A stretch of 64,000 bases of DNA from Microbacterium oxydans (GCF_026559675.1 NZ_CP092891.1:3162001-3226000), one strand, 5' to 3'. Positions 1 through 9,987 are shown, counted from the stretch's first letter. Numbers and translations are program-made. Notes: a model not told the origin generated them from the sequence alone.

Positions 1-1
1 G

Positions 2-829
2 ATGTCGGCGGCGATGAAGGACCTGGAGAGCCGGGTGGGGCGCGTGCTCCTCCTCCGCTCCGCCCGGGGCGTGACCCTCACCACGGACGGCGTGGAGTTC
101 CTCGGGTACGCCCGGCAGGTCGTCGAGCAGGTCGCACTCCTCGAACAGCGATACCTCGGCCGACCACCGTCGCGACGCCTGCTCGGTGTGTCGACGCAGC
201 ACTACTCGTTCGCGGTCGACGCACTGGTGCGGATGGTCAAGGCGACCTCGGCGGCCGAGTACGAATTCTCGCTGCGGGAGACGCGGACGTGGGACATCAT
301 CGAAGACGTCCGCACCCTCCGCAGCGAGCTGGGGATCCTCTACCGGAACGACTTCAACCGCAACGTCATCGACAAGCTGCTCCGCGACTCCGGGCTCGCG
401 TTCCACCCGCTCTTCATCGCGGAACCGCACATCTTCATCTCCCGCAAGAACCCCCTCGCCACTCGAGATCGCGTGACCCTCGCCGATCTCGCCGACGTGC
501 CGAGGCTCACCTTCGACCAGGGCGCGAACAACTCCTTCTACTTCGCCGAGGAGATCCTCTCCACCCTCTCGAGCCCGCGCGATATCCGCGTGTCCGACCG
601 CGCGACCATCTTCAACCTGATGATCGGGCTCGACGGCTACACCATCTCGACGGGCATCATCAGCGATGACCTCGACCCCGAGATCGTCGCCATCCCGCTC
701 GACATCGACGAGCGCATCGAGATCGGCTGGATCGGCCACTCCGCGATCCCGCTCACCGAGCAGGCGCAGCGCTACCTCGCCGAGCTGCGGACCGTCGTGT
801 CGGACTTCGGGGTGGAACTGCTCGGCTGA
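2..829 (+). CDS. LysR-family transcriptional regulator (5' end cut by window)
   Basis: This is the C-terminal nine-tenths of a LysR-type regulator. The visible protein begins inside the N-terminal winged helix-turn-helix (MSAAMKDLESRVG, then RSARGVTLTTDGVEFL), the usual recognition-helix and wing region, so the true start lies left of the window. Residues from about 60 to 270 form the periplasmic-binding-like effector domain. Its target and ligand cannot be told. The next genes converge on it from the right, so its regulated neighbour is probably outside the window. Family call is firm. Confidence 0.9.
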   Translation: MSAAMKDLESRVGRVLLLRSARGVTLTTDGVEFLGYARQVVEQVALLEQRYLGRPPSRRLLGVSTQHYSFAVDALVRMVKATSAAEYEFSLRETRTWDIIEDVRTLRSELGILYRNDFNRNVIDKLLRDSGLAFHPLFIAEPHIFISRKNPLATRDRVTLADLADVPRLTFDQGANNSFYFAEEILSTLSSPRDIRVSDRATIFNLMIGLDGYTISTGIISDDLDPEIVAIPLDIDERIEIGWIGHSAIPLTEQAQRYLAELRTVVSDFGVELLG

Positions 830-845
830 GCGTGCTCGCGCGGCT

Positions 846-1235
846 CTATGCGAGCCAGGGGGCGCGGACCGGTGTCCGCGTCGTCTCGATCCGCAGTTTC
901 GGGTCGGAGCGGTCGATCGTCTTGTACCACTCGCTGCGGCCGTGTTGTGTGAACCCCGCGTCACCGGCACCGGGGTCGTGGGAGGCCGCGACGACTCGGC
1001 CGTCACCGCTCGAGGCGATCTGGATCGGGACGCCGGCATACGTCCCTCCGTGAGCGATGCGGAAGACGGGCAGACCCTCCTTCCGATCGATGGCCCGGAA
1101 GTAGCCGGTCTTCCCCGCTCTCTTGGTGAATCCCGGCGCCGGCGTCCACGACCGGAGTGACCAGCCGAACGTGCTGACGACCTCGTACTCCGCGCCGTCG
1201 AGCAGGGCGAACAGACCCGACTTCAGATCATCCAT
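846..1235 (-). CDS. Small hypothetical protein, operon partner of the membrane gene upstream
   Basis: A 129-residue protein with no signal peptide or membrane segment and no motif I recognise. It is rich in W, G and charged residues. Its ATG at 1235 overlaps the end of the upstream gene (stop at 1228-1230), so the two are probably translationally coupled. Coding-like composition and the overlap support it; function unknown. Confidence 0.6.
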   Translation of the reverse strand: MDDLKSGLFALLDGAEYEVVSTFGWSLRSWTPAPGFTKRAGKTGYFRAIDRKEGLPVFRIAHGGTYAGVPIQIASSGDGRVVAASHDPGAGDAGFTQHGRSEWYKTIDRSDPKLRIETTRTPVRAPWLA

Positions 1236-1863
1236 CCGCAGTGCCCTTCTGCTCGGGACGTCTCCCCGATGCGCGAAGCGCGAGCGCGTTCAACCGCTTC
1301 AGGTCCACGAACCGGTCCACGCGCACCGGCTCCTCGTCGATCCACACGGTCTTGCCGTCCACGCGCAGAACCCCGATGTACATCACCTCGTCCGCCTCGG
1401 AAGAGAACACGGTCAGCACCCAGGAGTCGGCCACGCGCCGGTGCGCGGCCGTGAGCCCCGACACGATCTCCTCGTCGGTACCTTCACGGATCGCCGAGAC
1501 CAGAGACTGGACCGGGAATGTCGCATCCACGCCGACCACGACCGGGTTCGCGAGCACACCACCCCCACGGACCCGCCAGCGCTGCGACGGCCGAAGGATC
1601 ATCACGATGCACACCGCGAAGATCACCGGCGGCAAGACGAAGGCCCCGGCGACCGCCAGCCCGGATCGCACGCGACCACCCAACAGCTCGACCGTCGCGT
1701 CCTGGTTCAGGTAGACCAGTAGGGCGACCACGACCGCGGCAGCGGCCACGACCATCCAGATCAGCATCTGCCGACGCGACCGTTCCGTCACGAACCGCTC
1801 CGGATGCGTGCGGAACCACGCGCCCAGCGACCGGGATCGGGATTGCAGCGGAGTGAAACTCAC
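1228..1863 (-). CDS. Two-TM membrane protein of unknown function
   Basis: A 211-residue protein with a basic N-terminal region, then two hydrophobic segments at roughly residues 33-53 and 68-92, followed by a cytosolic-looking alpha/beta domain of about 110 residues. The layout (two membrane helices then a soluble domain containing a WID..PV motif) is common among actinobacterial hypothetical membrane proteins. It overlaps the next gene by 8 nt. Role unknown. Confidence 0.65.
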   Translation of the reverse strand: MSFTPLQSRSRSLGAWFRTHPERFVTERSRRQMLIWMVVAAAAVVVALLVYLNQDATVELLGGRVRSGLAVAGAFVLPPVIFAVCIVMILRPSQRWRVRGGGVLANPVVVGVDATFPVQSLVSAIREGTDEEIVSGLTAAHRRVADSWVLTVFSSEADEVMYIGVLRVDGKTVWIDEEPVRVDRFVDLKRLNALALRASGRRPEQKGTADG

Positions 1864-2024
1864 GACACGGAACCGTTCATCCGACTCAGCGTAGCCAAGA
1901 GCGGGAGCGTCCGGAGGGTGACCAGCTCGGCCTCGCGATGCACGCCGCGCCTTGTTCCCTCATCGGCATCAGACCGCGGCGCAGCGTTGCGACGGCATCA
2001 CTGCTCATCCCGCGTCGAACAAGA

Positions 2025-2069
2025 CGAAGGCCCCGCTTCCCAGTGTTTCCATGGGATTCGGGGCCTTCG
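2025..2069 (-). terminator. Hairpin terminator downstream of the tRNA-Ser 3' end
   Basis: Arms CGAAGGCCCCG (2025-2035) and CGGGGCCTTCG (2059-2069) are perfectly complementary over 11 bp. It lies just beyond the encoded CCA of the tRNA fragment, where a tRNA terminator is expected on the minus strand. Confidence 0.7.
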
Positions 2070-2072
2070 TGG

Positions 2073-2100
2073 TGGCGGTGACGGTGGGATTTGAACCCAT
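2073..2100 (-). other. 3' fragment of tRNA-Ser (probable attachment site of an integrated element)
   Basis: Read on the minus strand, this is the T-arm (GGGTTCAAATCCC), the acceptor 3' strand CGTCACC, discriminator G and an encoded CCA, matching the 3' end of actinobacterial tRNA-Ser. The sequence on its 5' side (right in window coordinates) does not fold into the rest of a tRNA. A 3' end that keeps its own terminator but lacks the tRNA body is the classic displaced half left by an integrase that targets a tRNA 3' end. The complete tRNA should lie at the other end of the element, to the right; I do not see it in the window. Confidence 0.75.
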
Positions 2101-2426
2101 TCTGCAGTCCAGACCCTGGGTCCAGCTCTTGCGGAACAGCGGAAAAACAAGGAAGCGACCCACATCTGCTCACACCAGCTCACCTAGTCCCGCACGAGTT
2201 CCGTTACTGCTGCGTTACCGCTAACGCTCAGGGCAGAAGTCGGTTACGAACGTGAGCGTGAAGACGACTCAACACGCCGGGTTACGAGAGTGACGTGAGT
2301 CGCGCACGTCGCAACCCGTACCCTCAGCGACCGACTCGGCGTGGTACCGGAGCACCCGATCGCTCAGTTCGGCCTTTCGCTATTCATGTCGGTTGCCCAT
2401 CGTATGCTCGCCTCAAGGAGGCCAAC

Positions 2427-5400
2427 GTGATTGATCCGATAACTGGGGCGGCGATCTCTGCCGGCGGCAAGGTGGCTACTTCTGCTGCCGTCGGTCTCGG
2501 GAAGAAGCTGACGCTTGAATGGCGCATCGCGAGGAGCGCTGCATCCGCGGCGCAAGAGCTAGGCGTGAAAGTGCCACTAAAGCCCCTCCGCGCTGCGCTC
2601 ATGAACTCTGATTTGATGACCGCCTGCAAAACAAATGGTCCTGCTGGTACGGCTGCCAGAGAACTCCTCGACACGATTAGATGCGACGGCCTCGAGGGGC
2701 CTCCAAGCGGGTTTCTGCTCCCTCTTCTGCGGACTGCGACCGCACGACAACTAAGCGCTGGTGACTCCCAAGCGCTGGTGTACGAGCAAGTTATCGTTCC
2801 GATCACAGAGATGGCGGAGCTTGGCAAGGACACGATGGAGTCCGCTCTTGCCCACTTTCCCGCGGCGCTCGCGGAGGATGCGCGAGCGCTGGAGGGTGCG
2901 ATCGGCGAGCGGGCCTTGCTCCGGATGCTTCGAACGCTTGCCAAGCCGCAGGAGCGTGGCGAGACTCTCAAGGATTGGCTTCGTGCCCGGCCGTCGTGGC
3001 TCGAAGAGAGCGAAGCTGTGGACGGGTGGCTCGGTCTCCTAGCGATCACCTGCGGGAACCACACTAACGCGCGCGCCTGGATCGAGCGTGCGCTCGAAGG
3101 CGGAGCCACTCCACGCGCGTACTGGCTTGTGCAGATCGTGGGGATCAATCGTTCGGAGTCGGACGCACTTGACCTCCTCGCCCACGATCGCGGGCACCCG
3201 TTGATCGAGGCGATCTTAACGGACAACGAGCTCTCCGAGCGAGAGCAGCACCTGCTGGACTGGACTCCGCAGACAGCGATGCAACGAGCTCTCGCGGCCT
3301 CCATTCGCGCGCAGCAGCTAATCGAGGCGCGACGACTCGACGAGGCTATCGAGTTCTCGGTAGATGCGTTCGAAGCCGACGGGTTTGGAGCCGCAGGCGT
3401 AATCGGCGTTCGTGCTCTCATCGCGCGGTCCCTGGTGGGTGAGTTTCACACTCAAACCGAAGATCTGTCGGCGGCGCGGCGCCTCGCGATCGATATCAGA
3501 AACAGCCAGCGACGGACCGGAGTTCCCAACTCTGAGGCAGTCGTGCTTGCCATCGAAGCCTCCATGCTGCTTCAAGACTATGACCGCGCGAAGGCGCTTT
3601 TCACTGCTACCCCAGAAGGAGAGGCGACCGCTGCCGAAGCCGCTCACGCTAGTGTTCGCAACGCCGCGGCGCTCGCGCTTCTCCACACCGGACAGCTGTC
3701 AGGCGCGCACACACTAATGGGCGAAACCGCATCAGCCTCGATGCGACTGCAACTCGCAGCACGTGAGGCTGAACTCGAAGTGGAGGGTGACAAGGCCGTC
3801 CGACTATGGTCCGAAGCGGTAGATGCCACCGAGGACTGGAACGAGAAAGCAGCGATCTGCTCTGTTCTTGCTCATCGCGGCATCGTGCATCCCTTCGTCG
3901 AGATCATGCGCCCGCTCAACGCCCAGTTGTGCGACGAGATTGACAGTATTGCGGCCCTGTTTCGAGAGCAGCCCGGCGCTGAGTCGCGCGCGGCATCCGC
4001 GGCGCTAGATAACCCGAGGCTCGCCCGCGCCCTGGGCCAGTATTACGCCGAACACGAACGACCCGATGACGCTCTCCGCCTCGCCGAACAATCAGCGCGT
4101 CGGTGGGGCGATCCTGACGAATGGTTCCGGGCAGCGCGGTATCACCTCGATCGCGGCGACCATGAGAAGGCCGTCGACCGGGCACAACGGGCTATCGTTG
4201 CGGGCGGACAAGCCTGGGGGGCACGTGCGCGTGCCCTTCGACTACAAATCCAGGCGATGTATCAGGACAGGCAGTGGGAAGAGCTCATCCTGCCAGCGCG
4301 AGCTCTGCTGCGCATCGAACCCGATGCAGCCGACGCAGCCTGGTCATTGGTCTTTGCCTACAATCACGCTGCCGACGACCTCCAGGCGTTCAAGGAATGG
4401 AAAGCACACCCGGTGTGCCGTGTCCCTCATGACGCCGGTCAGGCGTCTATGTGGCTGCATCTTTTCCAGCGCTTCGGCACAGAGATGGCGCAGGTGAGCG
4501 AAGTTCTCAGTCTGAGCCATAGATTCTCTTCTCACGAGCAGGTTCGACGGCTAGCAGTGGGCGCATTGTTAATCGCCCCCATCGAGTATCGAGACACCGA
4601 AGTGCAGCTACTCGCCCTAGCTGACGAATATCACACGGACTTCCCCGATCGCCCCCGTCTGGTTTGGGCCGTGACGATGGAGGGAGATGATCCGAAGGAG
4701 CTGCTTGCTGCGATCGATCGAGCTGCCGGTGGTCCCCGCCCTACCAATGACCTTGATGCCCACCTGCGCGATGGGTCGTTGCCCGTCGGGTTGATCGCCC
4801 ACTTCTCGCGGCGGGGCCTTGCCGAGATACTCGTCAAGAGCCGCCATTCGCCTCGCTTCGCGGGTGGTTCGGATGAGAGACCCGTGGACTACACGGCCGT
4901 CGAAATAGCCAGCTTGCGGGGCGCCGCCCTGGACACAACGGCAGCCCTAACCCTCGCAACTCTTGATGACGACCTCGCGGAAGTGCTCAGCCGTGTTCCC
5001 AAACGACTGTTCGGCACATATGGTCAACTTCGCGACGCGAATGATGCGGGGATCGATTTTGAGCGGGCCGGCGATGTCTTCGTCCCGAGCACCGTCGATC
5101 AGGGTCCGACCGTCATGTTCATTCCCGAGGAGGAGGTCGCGGAGCGCCGTCGCCTGACAGAAAAGCTGATCGTTCTCCTCCGGCTCGCCGAACGATCGGA
5201 TCCGCCACAGCTGGCGCCTCCGACCGAACGATTCGAAGACCTCTTAGGAGCGTGGTCCGAGGCGATCCTCCGGGCTGCCGAAGCGGACGTTCCCCTCTGG
5301 TGCGATGATGCTGCGACTAGACAGATAGCTGGTGCCTTCGGAATATCATCCTTCGGGACGCCGACAGTTGTGGAGTACATGCGTGCCGCCGGGCAGCTCA

Positions 5401-5951
5401 CCGAAGAGCAAGCTGACGTCATCGACGCGGCTCTTATTCGTGAACATCTCGTTGGGATTCGCTACAGGAAAAACCCTTGGGAACTGGCGGCTGCTATTGG
5501 CCTCGCACCCGCCGGGCTGGGGCAGGCAATCTTGCACGGCGGTCCGACGTCCGCGGCCAGCAAAATCGAGATCATCGTTCGTGGCATGGAAAGATGCGTA
5601 GCCGAACCGGATGCGATGCAGGATTGGGCAGCCGTAGGCGCCAGATATGTCACGGGGATCGCGGGCACAGAAGAAGAAGCAGTCGACAACCTCGCGCTCT
5701 TCATCCGAGCGGCCCTAACGATGTCGTGGACTGCGGCGCACGTTCTTCAGTTCATCTTCAAGGGGTTGCGGGAGGCAGCGACGGATCGTTGGTACCCTGC
5801 GTTTCGCCAAGCAGTGACCGCACACTGGGGAAGTTTGCGATCAATCCTCCCTACCGATCTTGCAGCGACCCTGCTCCTCGGGAAGGTAAAGCTTCTACCG
5901 GATCCTGATCGGCAACTCGTGCTGGAAGTCATCTTCCGCGACGACGACTAG
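2427..5951 (+). CDS. Large helical-repeat (TPR-like) protein with PIN-like C-terminal segment, possible defence gene
   Basis: A protein of about 1174 residues. I choose the GTG at 2427 because AAGGAGG lies 5 nt upstream; the longer frame from 2295 has no such site. The N-terminus has a short Gly/Ala-rich segment that may contact membrane. Most of the protein is Ala/Leu/Arg-rich helical repeat of TPR type (clear repeat-like helices around residues 560-640). Near residues 955-1010 is a segment with WCDDAATRQIAGAFGI and then FGT, resembling PIN-domain proteins with conserved Asp. Proteins of this build occur in accessory islands beside ATPases. It is single and converges with the AAA ATPase at 6319-8607 across a strong hairpin. 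Nuclease activity is inference. Confidence 0.6.
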   Translation: MIDPITGAAISAGGKVATSAAVGLGKKLTLEWRIARSAASAAQELGVKVPLKPLRAALMNSDLMTACKTNGPAGTAARELLDTIRCDGLEGPPSGFLLPLLRTATARQLSAGDSQALVYEQVIVPITEMAELGKDTMESALAHFPAALAEDARALEGAIGERALLRMLRTLAKPQERGETLKDWLRARPSWLEESEAVDGWLGLLAITCGNHTNARAWIERALEGGATPRAYWLVQIVGINRSESDALDLLAHDRGHPLIEAILTDNELSEREQHLLDWTPQTAMQRALAASIRAQQLIEARRLDEAIEFSVDAFEADGFGAAGVIGVRALIARSLVGEFHTQTEDLSAARRLAIDIRNSQRRTGVPNSEAVVLAIEASMLLQDYDRAKALFTATPEGEATAAEAAHASVRNAAALALLHTGQLSGAHTLMGETASASMRLQLAAREAELEVEGDKAVRLWSEAVDATEDWNEKAAICSVLAHRGIVHPFVEIMRPLNAQLCDEIDSIAALFREQPGAESRAASAALDNPRLARALGQYYAEHERPDDALRLAEQSARRWGDPDEWFRAARYHLDRGDHEKAVDRAQRAIVAGGQAWGARARALRLQIQAMYQDRQWEELILPARALLRIEPDAADAAWSLVFAYNHAADDLQAFKEWKAHPVCRVPHDAGQASMWLHLFQRFGTEMAQVSEVLSLSHRFSSHEQVRRLAVGALLIAPIEYRDTEVQLLALADEYHTDFPDRPRLVWAVTMEGDDPKELLAAIDRAAGGPRPTNDLDAHLRDGSLPVGLIAHFSRRGLAEILVKSRHSPRFAGGSDERPVDYTAVEIASLRGAALDTTAALTLATLDDDLAEVLSRVPKRLFGTYGQLRDANDAGIDFERAGDVFVPSTVDQGPTVMFIPEEEVAERRRLTEKLIVLLRLAERSDPPQLAPPTERFEDLLGAWSEAILRAAEADVPLWCDDAATRQIAGAFGISSFGTPTVVEYMRAAGQLTEEQADVIDAALIREHLVGIRYRKNPWELAAAIGLAPAGLGQAILHGGPTSAASKIEIIVRGMERCVAEPDAMQDWAAVGARYVTGIAGTEEEAVDNLALFIRAALTMSWTAAHVLQFIFKGLREAATDRWYPAFRQAVTAHWGSLRSILPTDLAATLLLGKVKLLPDPDRQLVLEVIFRDDD

Positions 5952-6074
5952 GGAGAGCTCGCGGTCGCGGCCCGAGGGCTGAGAAGCACTCTCGTGCGAG
6001 CTTCGCTACTGCTGAAAACACAGGAGAACGTGGACGGCGACGTTGTCGGATAGGCCCATAAGCCTGCAGCCAAC

Positions 6075-6112
6075 ATGATGGGTGGGGCGACCTTGGTCGC
6101 CCCACCCATCAT
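6075..6112. terminator. Bidirectional terminator hairpin
   Basis: A perfect 18-bp stem (6075-6092 against 6095-6112, loop TT) lies between two convergent genes, 124 nt after the first stop and 207 nt before the second. The rest of 5952-6318 shows no gene. Confidence 0.8.
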
Positions 6113-6318
6113 CAAACGTAAATGCTGCTCGGGAGCGGTGACGGGGGCCTGAGTATGCACCTCGTGAATCTGCCCGTGACGTAGAGCTGCACCCCTGTGG
6201 CCAGTCTCGTTGCAGGTCACGACGTCCATCGGCCGCTGGGGTCGCGGGGCTGACATGGACGAGCGTCGCCAAGGTCTGGAGCTGTTCGCCGGGCCGAGCA
6301 CCTTACATATCGAAGCGA

Positions 6319-8607
6319 CTACGAGAGCGCTTCGGGGTCCACCTTCACGGCCTTACACATGTTGTCGAAGTGCTCTCTGTCAACCGCCCGCAGGAACTCC
6401 ATACAACGGCGGACTTGGCCATGCACAACCCTCGCATCGAGCACTTCGACTGTTTCGTTACCCTCGCCATGGGAAAAGCGATTGCAGAAGTCGTACACGT
6501 CACGATATGGCTCATCGGGGTCAGCCAGCACTAGTGCTTCCAGCTGCTGGAGGAAGTTCGGCAGATGCGGTGCCTTATAGCTAGCGAATGACTCGAGTAC
6601 CCGCCTGGCGGCATTGGGGAGCAAGAACAGGCGCTCATGATCCTCGCCGTCGTGGACCCCCTTCATCACCATCGAGAAGAGATACGCATACTCGGATGTG
6701 CTGTTCCGCAGGAGATCCGGCAACGGGCCGACCTTCGTCGCCCGCTTCCCTTCCTTCGTGGCTGCGAACATTTCCAGGAACGCGACCCTCGGGAATCTCG
6801 CCTCATTGGTATCGCCGTCGCGCAGAGCCTTGGCAGATGCGCTCCACCTGCTCCTATGCGATGTGATGAAGAGGCGTAGCAAATTGAAGTCATGAGTCAG
6901 AACGACGTACTGACCGAAGTTCTGAAGAGTGCTAAAAAGCCACTGATGGGTGGCAAACAATGCTTCGCGGTCAAGCGAACTGGAAGGGTCGTCAATCACA
7001 ACGATGCGTTCCCGCGGGTCGATACCGTGTGTCTGCTGATCTTCAAGGTTCCGGAGAAAGTAGAGCAGCGACAACGTGGTGCGTTCTCCCTCGCTCAAAT
7101 TGGTGCCCGCCTTTTCACCCCGTCGACAGGTGTAGGACTTGCCATCATCGGTCACGGCGATGCTGAGATGTGCCTTCCCATAGACACGTGCCAGATCGCG
7201 CGTGAGCTTGTCGGCCATATCCTTCGTCGTGAACTGCTCCTGCCGCACGCGATCCAGATTGCGGCTGGCTAGTTCGACCGACTTGGCAGCAGTATCGCTG
7301 GCGCTCTTCGCATCTGCTACTTGCTTCTCCAAATCGCGAAAGGCCTGGCCGTGGGATCCGACGATGTGGTCCAGAACAACCGACTTGCGCTGTTCGGTAA
7401 GCTCTCGGTGGCCTTTCGCTTGTTCGTTGTGGTCGTGTACGGCCTCTGACAGAACGGTTGCGGAGACTGCGTCGCCGAGAACAGACCAGTCGGGTTCGTC
7501 AGGGACCGCACTTGGATCAGCGACCTTGGCTGCGAGAGCGGCCTCAACAAGCTCGAGACTCCTAACGCGTGCGTCGACGTCGCCGCGCGCTCGCTCGACC
7601 GCTTGTTCATAGACAACCTGCAAGTCCCTCACAAGTTCCGACGGAGCCGGCAACGAGTCGAGCCAAGCCTCCAGGTCTTGCTTGCGTCCGGTCACAACTC
7701 GAAGCAACTGCTGTGCCGCGCTTCGGATCTCCAGCCAGCTCTTATCGAAGTGCTGAGCGAGTTGCTGTCGCCGCGCACTCGTTATCTCACCGTCGCAGAA
7801 AAGGCAGTTGTCCCGCTCTTCATGGAGCGCTAGGCCCCGCTCAACCCATGTCTGTGCGTGTGGCGCTGCTTCAAGAGCGCCGAGCGCAACCCGTGTCGGC
7901 GTACGATTCAATATGAACCCCAGCTCACTCAGCTCGCCCCTCAGCGCGAGGGGCGCAACCAGTACTGGACTAATGGCAACGGGCGGTTCCTCGCCAAGTT
8001 GCACGAGAGCGTCCGCGTGGGCGCCGTCGTCTGGGAAGTCAGTCCTCGGAGCTCGTAACATCTCTCCGACCCTGACCACCGAGTAGCGGTTTCGGCTGTA
8101 GTGGCTGTAGTCGAATCGCTGAAGCTCGCTGACAATGCGGTCTTGCGCGTCGCGCACAAGCTTGGCTGCGCGCTTCTCGAGCTTGGTTCGGAGATCTTCA
8201 GCTTCGACTGCGCTGTCGCGCAAGCCGGCGATCTCCTCTTCGAGACTCTTCTGCGTCTCCTTCGAGTCGATGGCTTCCTGCCCCAGGGTGACGATGGCCT
8301 CGGCATTCTCGCCAGCCAGGAACTCTGAGAGATTTGCTTGAACCCACGCCCGGGTGAAGACAGCCATCGCCGGCGAGGGACTACTGCCGCCAGCGGGGAC
8401 TGCGACCTTCACCTGATCGCTCGTCTCCCATACAACTCCGGTGGCGGCCTTTCCTGCGCCCAGGCTCAAGAGCAGCTCGGCGAGCGTGGACTTGCCGCTG
8501 CCGTTATGGCCGTACACGACGGTCGCGTGACCCAGCGGGCGATCTTCGGGCCACATGCCCTTCTCGAACAATCGCCATTGTTCTTTCATCTCGAGTCTGC
8601 GGAGCAT
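6319..8607 (-). CDS. AAA_13-type ATPase related to RloC/PrrC anticodon nucleases
   Basis: A 762-residue SMC/RecF-like ATPase. Walker A GHNGSGKST is at residues 33-41; a long coiled coil fills about 115-170 and 330-480; a CxxC pair (C268, C271) sits between the helices as in the zinc hook of RloC; the signature LSEGERTTLS is near 507; Walker B VVIDDPSSSLD has its first Asp at 539, followed by the H-loop LTHDFN. The C-terminal 150 residues (FCNRFSHGEG) may be the effector part. RloC and PrrC cut tRNA in response to phage; whether this protein keeps that nuclease is not shown. It stands next to a possible TPR/PIN partner and an integrase remnant, a typical defence-island setting. Confidence 0.75.
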   Translation of the reverse strand: MLRRLEMKEQWRLFEKGMWPEDRPLGHATVVYGHNGSGKSTLAELLLSLGAGKAATGVVWETSDQVKVAVPAGGSSPSPAMAVFTRAWVQANLSEFLAGENAEAIVTLGQEAIDSKETQKSLEEEIAGLRDSAVEAEDLRTKLEKRAAKLVRDAQDRIVSELQRFDYSHYSRNRYSVVRVGEMLRAPRTDFPDDGAHADALVQLGEEPPVAISPVLVAPLALRGELSELGFILNRTPTRVALGALEAAPHAQTWVERGLALHEERDNCLFCDGEITSARRQQLAQHFDKSWLEIRSAAQQLLRVVTGRKQDLEAWLDSLPAPSELVRDLQVVYEQAVERARGDVDARVRSLELVEAALAAKVADPSAVPDEPDWSVLGDAVSATVLSEAVHDHNEQAKGHRELTEQRKSVVLDHIVGSHGQAFRDLEKQVADAKSASDTAAKSVELASRNLDRVRQEQFTTKDMADKLTRDLARVYGKAHLSIAVTDDGKSYTCRRGEKAGTNLSEGERTTLSLLYFLRNLEDQQTHGIDPRERIVVIDDPSSSLDREALFATHQWLFSTLQNFGQYVVLTHDFNLLRLFITSHRSRWSASAKALRDGDTNEARFPRVAFLEMFAATKEGKRATKVGPLPDLLRNSTSEYAYLFSMVMKGVHDGEDHERLFLLPNAARRVLESFASYKAPHLPNFLQQLEALVLADPDEPYRDVYDFCNRFSHGEGNETVEVLDARVVHGQVRRCMEFLRAVDREHFDNMCKAVKVDPEALS

Positions 8608-8825
8608 GCTCTCACCGTACTGGTCACAATCGCTCGTCCACGCGCAGTACAGCCCGAGTATTCAGATGCGCCGTGCGTGCGGCGACTTCTCACGCGGTCA
8701 CTCTCACACGAGCTCCAAGTCAACGCCTCTGCTTGGCGCGCAGCCGCCGTTCGTCACTCTCGGAGCCCTGCATGACGCGGGGACATTGGGCGAGTAGCAC
8801 GACCACGATATGCAGGCTGCGCGAA

Positions 8826-9987
8826 TCAGTTAGCGTCAGACGAGTAGTGAAGCCCCCCTCCGAACGCTTCTGCCCGCGCGCTGTCGAGTGCTGATGCGAC
8901 GTCGTCGAGGTCGTCGTCAAACAGATCGGCGTACGTGTCGAGGGTCATCGCTGCGCTCGCATGCCCGAGCATGCGCTGGACCGCTTTGACGTTGGCGCCG
9001 GCGCTGATCGCGAGCGACGCCGCGGTGTGCCGAAGATCGTGGGGTGTCACGCGCGGCATGACCGCACGAAGCGCCCCTCCGCGCTCGCTCGCCTCAGCAG
9101 CAGACGCGTCCTCCAGCCGAGCGCGCTTGCATGCCCCTGCGAACCACCCGGACTTCGAGTTGCCCGGCCGAAGGTAGCCACCGGTCTCCGCAGGGAAGAT
9201 CAGTTCGTCCGGTCGCTTGAGCGTGACCGCTTGAGCCATCGCCGCATCCAGGAAGGCCGGATAGACAACAGTACGACGTTCGTGCGTCTTCGGCGTCCCG
9301 ACGACCACATGTCCGTTGACGATGACTGCGTTCGACGAGATGTTCAATCGGCGTCGCGCCACATCGACATCTGTAACCGTGAGTCCCGTCGCTTCACCCC
9401 AACGGAGACCTGTGTAGGCGAGGAAGCGCACCACGTCGGGATAGAGCGACGCCGTTGCGAGCCGTTCGACCTGCTGATGCGTAAGGTATGCCCTCTGCTT
9501 CCGAACCTTCCGGGGTCTTCACCTCCCGCGCCGGATTGGACTGGAGCCGGCGGTCGCGAACCGCTCCATCAAGGATCGATGCGAGGACCCCATGGCACCG
9601 CTTCACGGTCGTGGCTGAACGGTCAACGCTCAGCTCGGCGATCCAAGCAGCAACCTCGGTGTGCCGAATCGTTCCGACACGGCGGGTTCCCCACGCTGGC
9701 TCGACGTGCACGCGCCACGCACTCTCGTCACTGTGGAACGTGGACGGCTTCACCGCGACGGCATGCGCGGTCAGCCAGGCAGCACCGAGTTCACCGACCG
9801 TGACTCGAGACTCCCCCGGGGCGATATACGCGCCTTGCAGCTTTGCGGACTCCACCGAGGTGATGTACGCCTCAGCGTCCCGCTTACGCGTGAATCCGCC
9901 TTTGCGAGCGGTCTTTCCGTCTGGCTTGCGATATCGCGCTTCCCAGCGTTTACCGTTCTTTGTGTCGTACGAGTATGCGCTGCCCAT
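8826..9987 (-). pseudogene. int: Tyrosine-recombinase integrase, frameshifted
   Basis: The first part (from ATG at 9987, MGSAYSYDTKNGKRWE) has the arm-binding and core-binding domains of phage/ICE integrases. The reading frame then changes near 9505-9525, at the sequence after NPAREVKTP: continuing residues of the family (RKVRKQRAYLTHQQVERL) are found only in the next frame, which carries the intact catalytic domain to the stop at 8826. Catalytic residues are present: R in TGLRWGE, HDLRH, LGHAS and the tyrosine in TLDTYADL. A single-base indel explains it. The start overlaps the stop of the excisionase gene by one base. The element is probably unable to move by itself. Confidence 0.85.

Noticed and set aside
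846..1160. Plus-strand frames opposite the genes at 846-1863
   Set aside because: They lack natural protein composition and are explained as shadows of the two minus-strand genes.
2295..2426. Upstream extension of the TPR/PIN-like protein
   Set aside because: The added 44 residues are Arg/Pro-rich without a ribosome-binding site, while GTG 2427 has AAGGAGG at ideal spacing.
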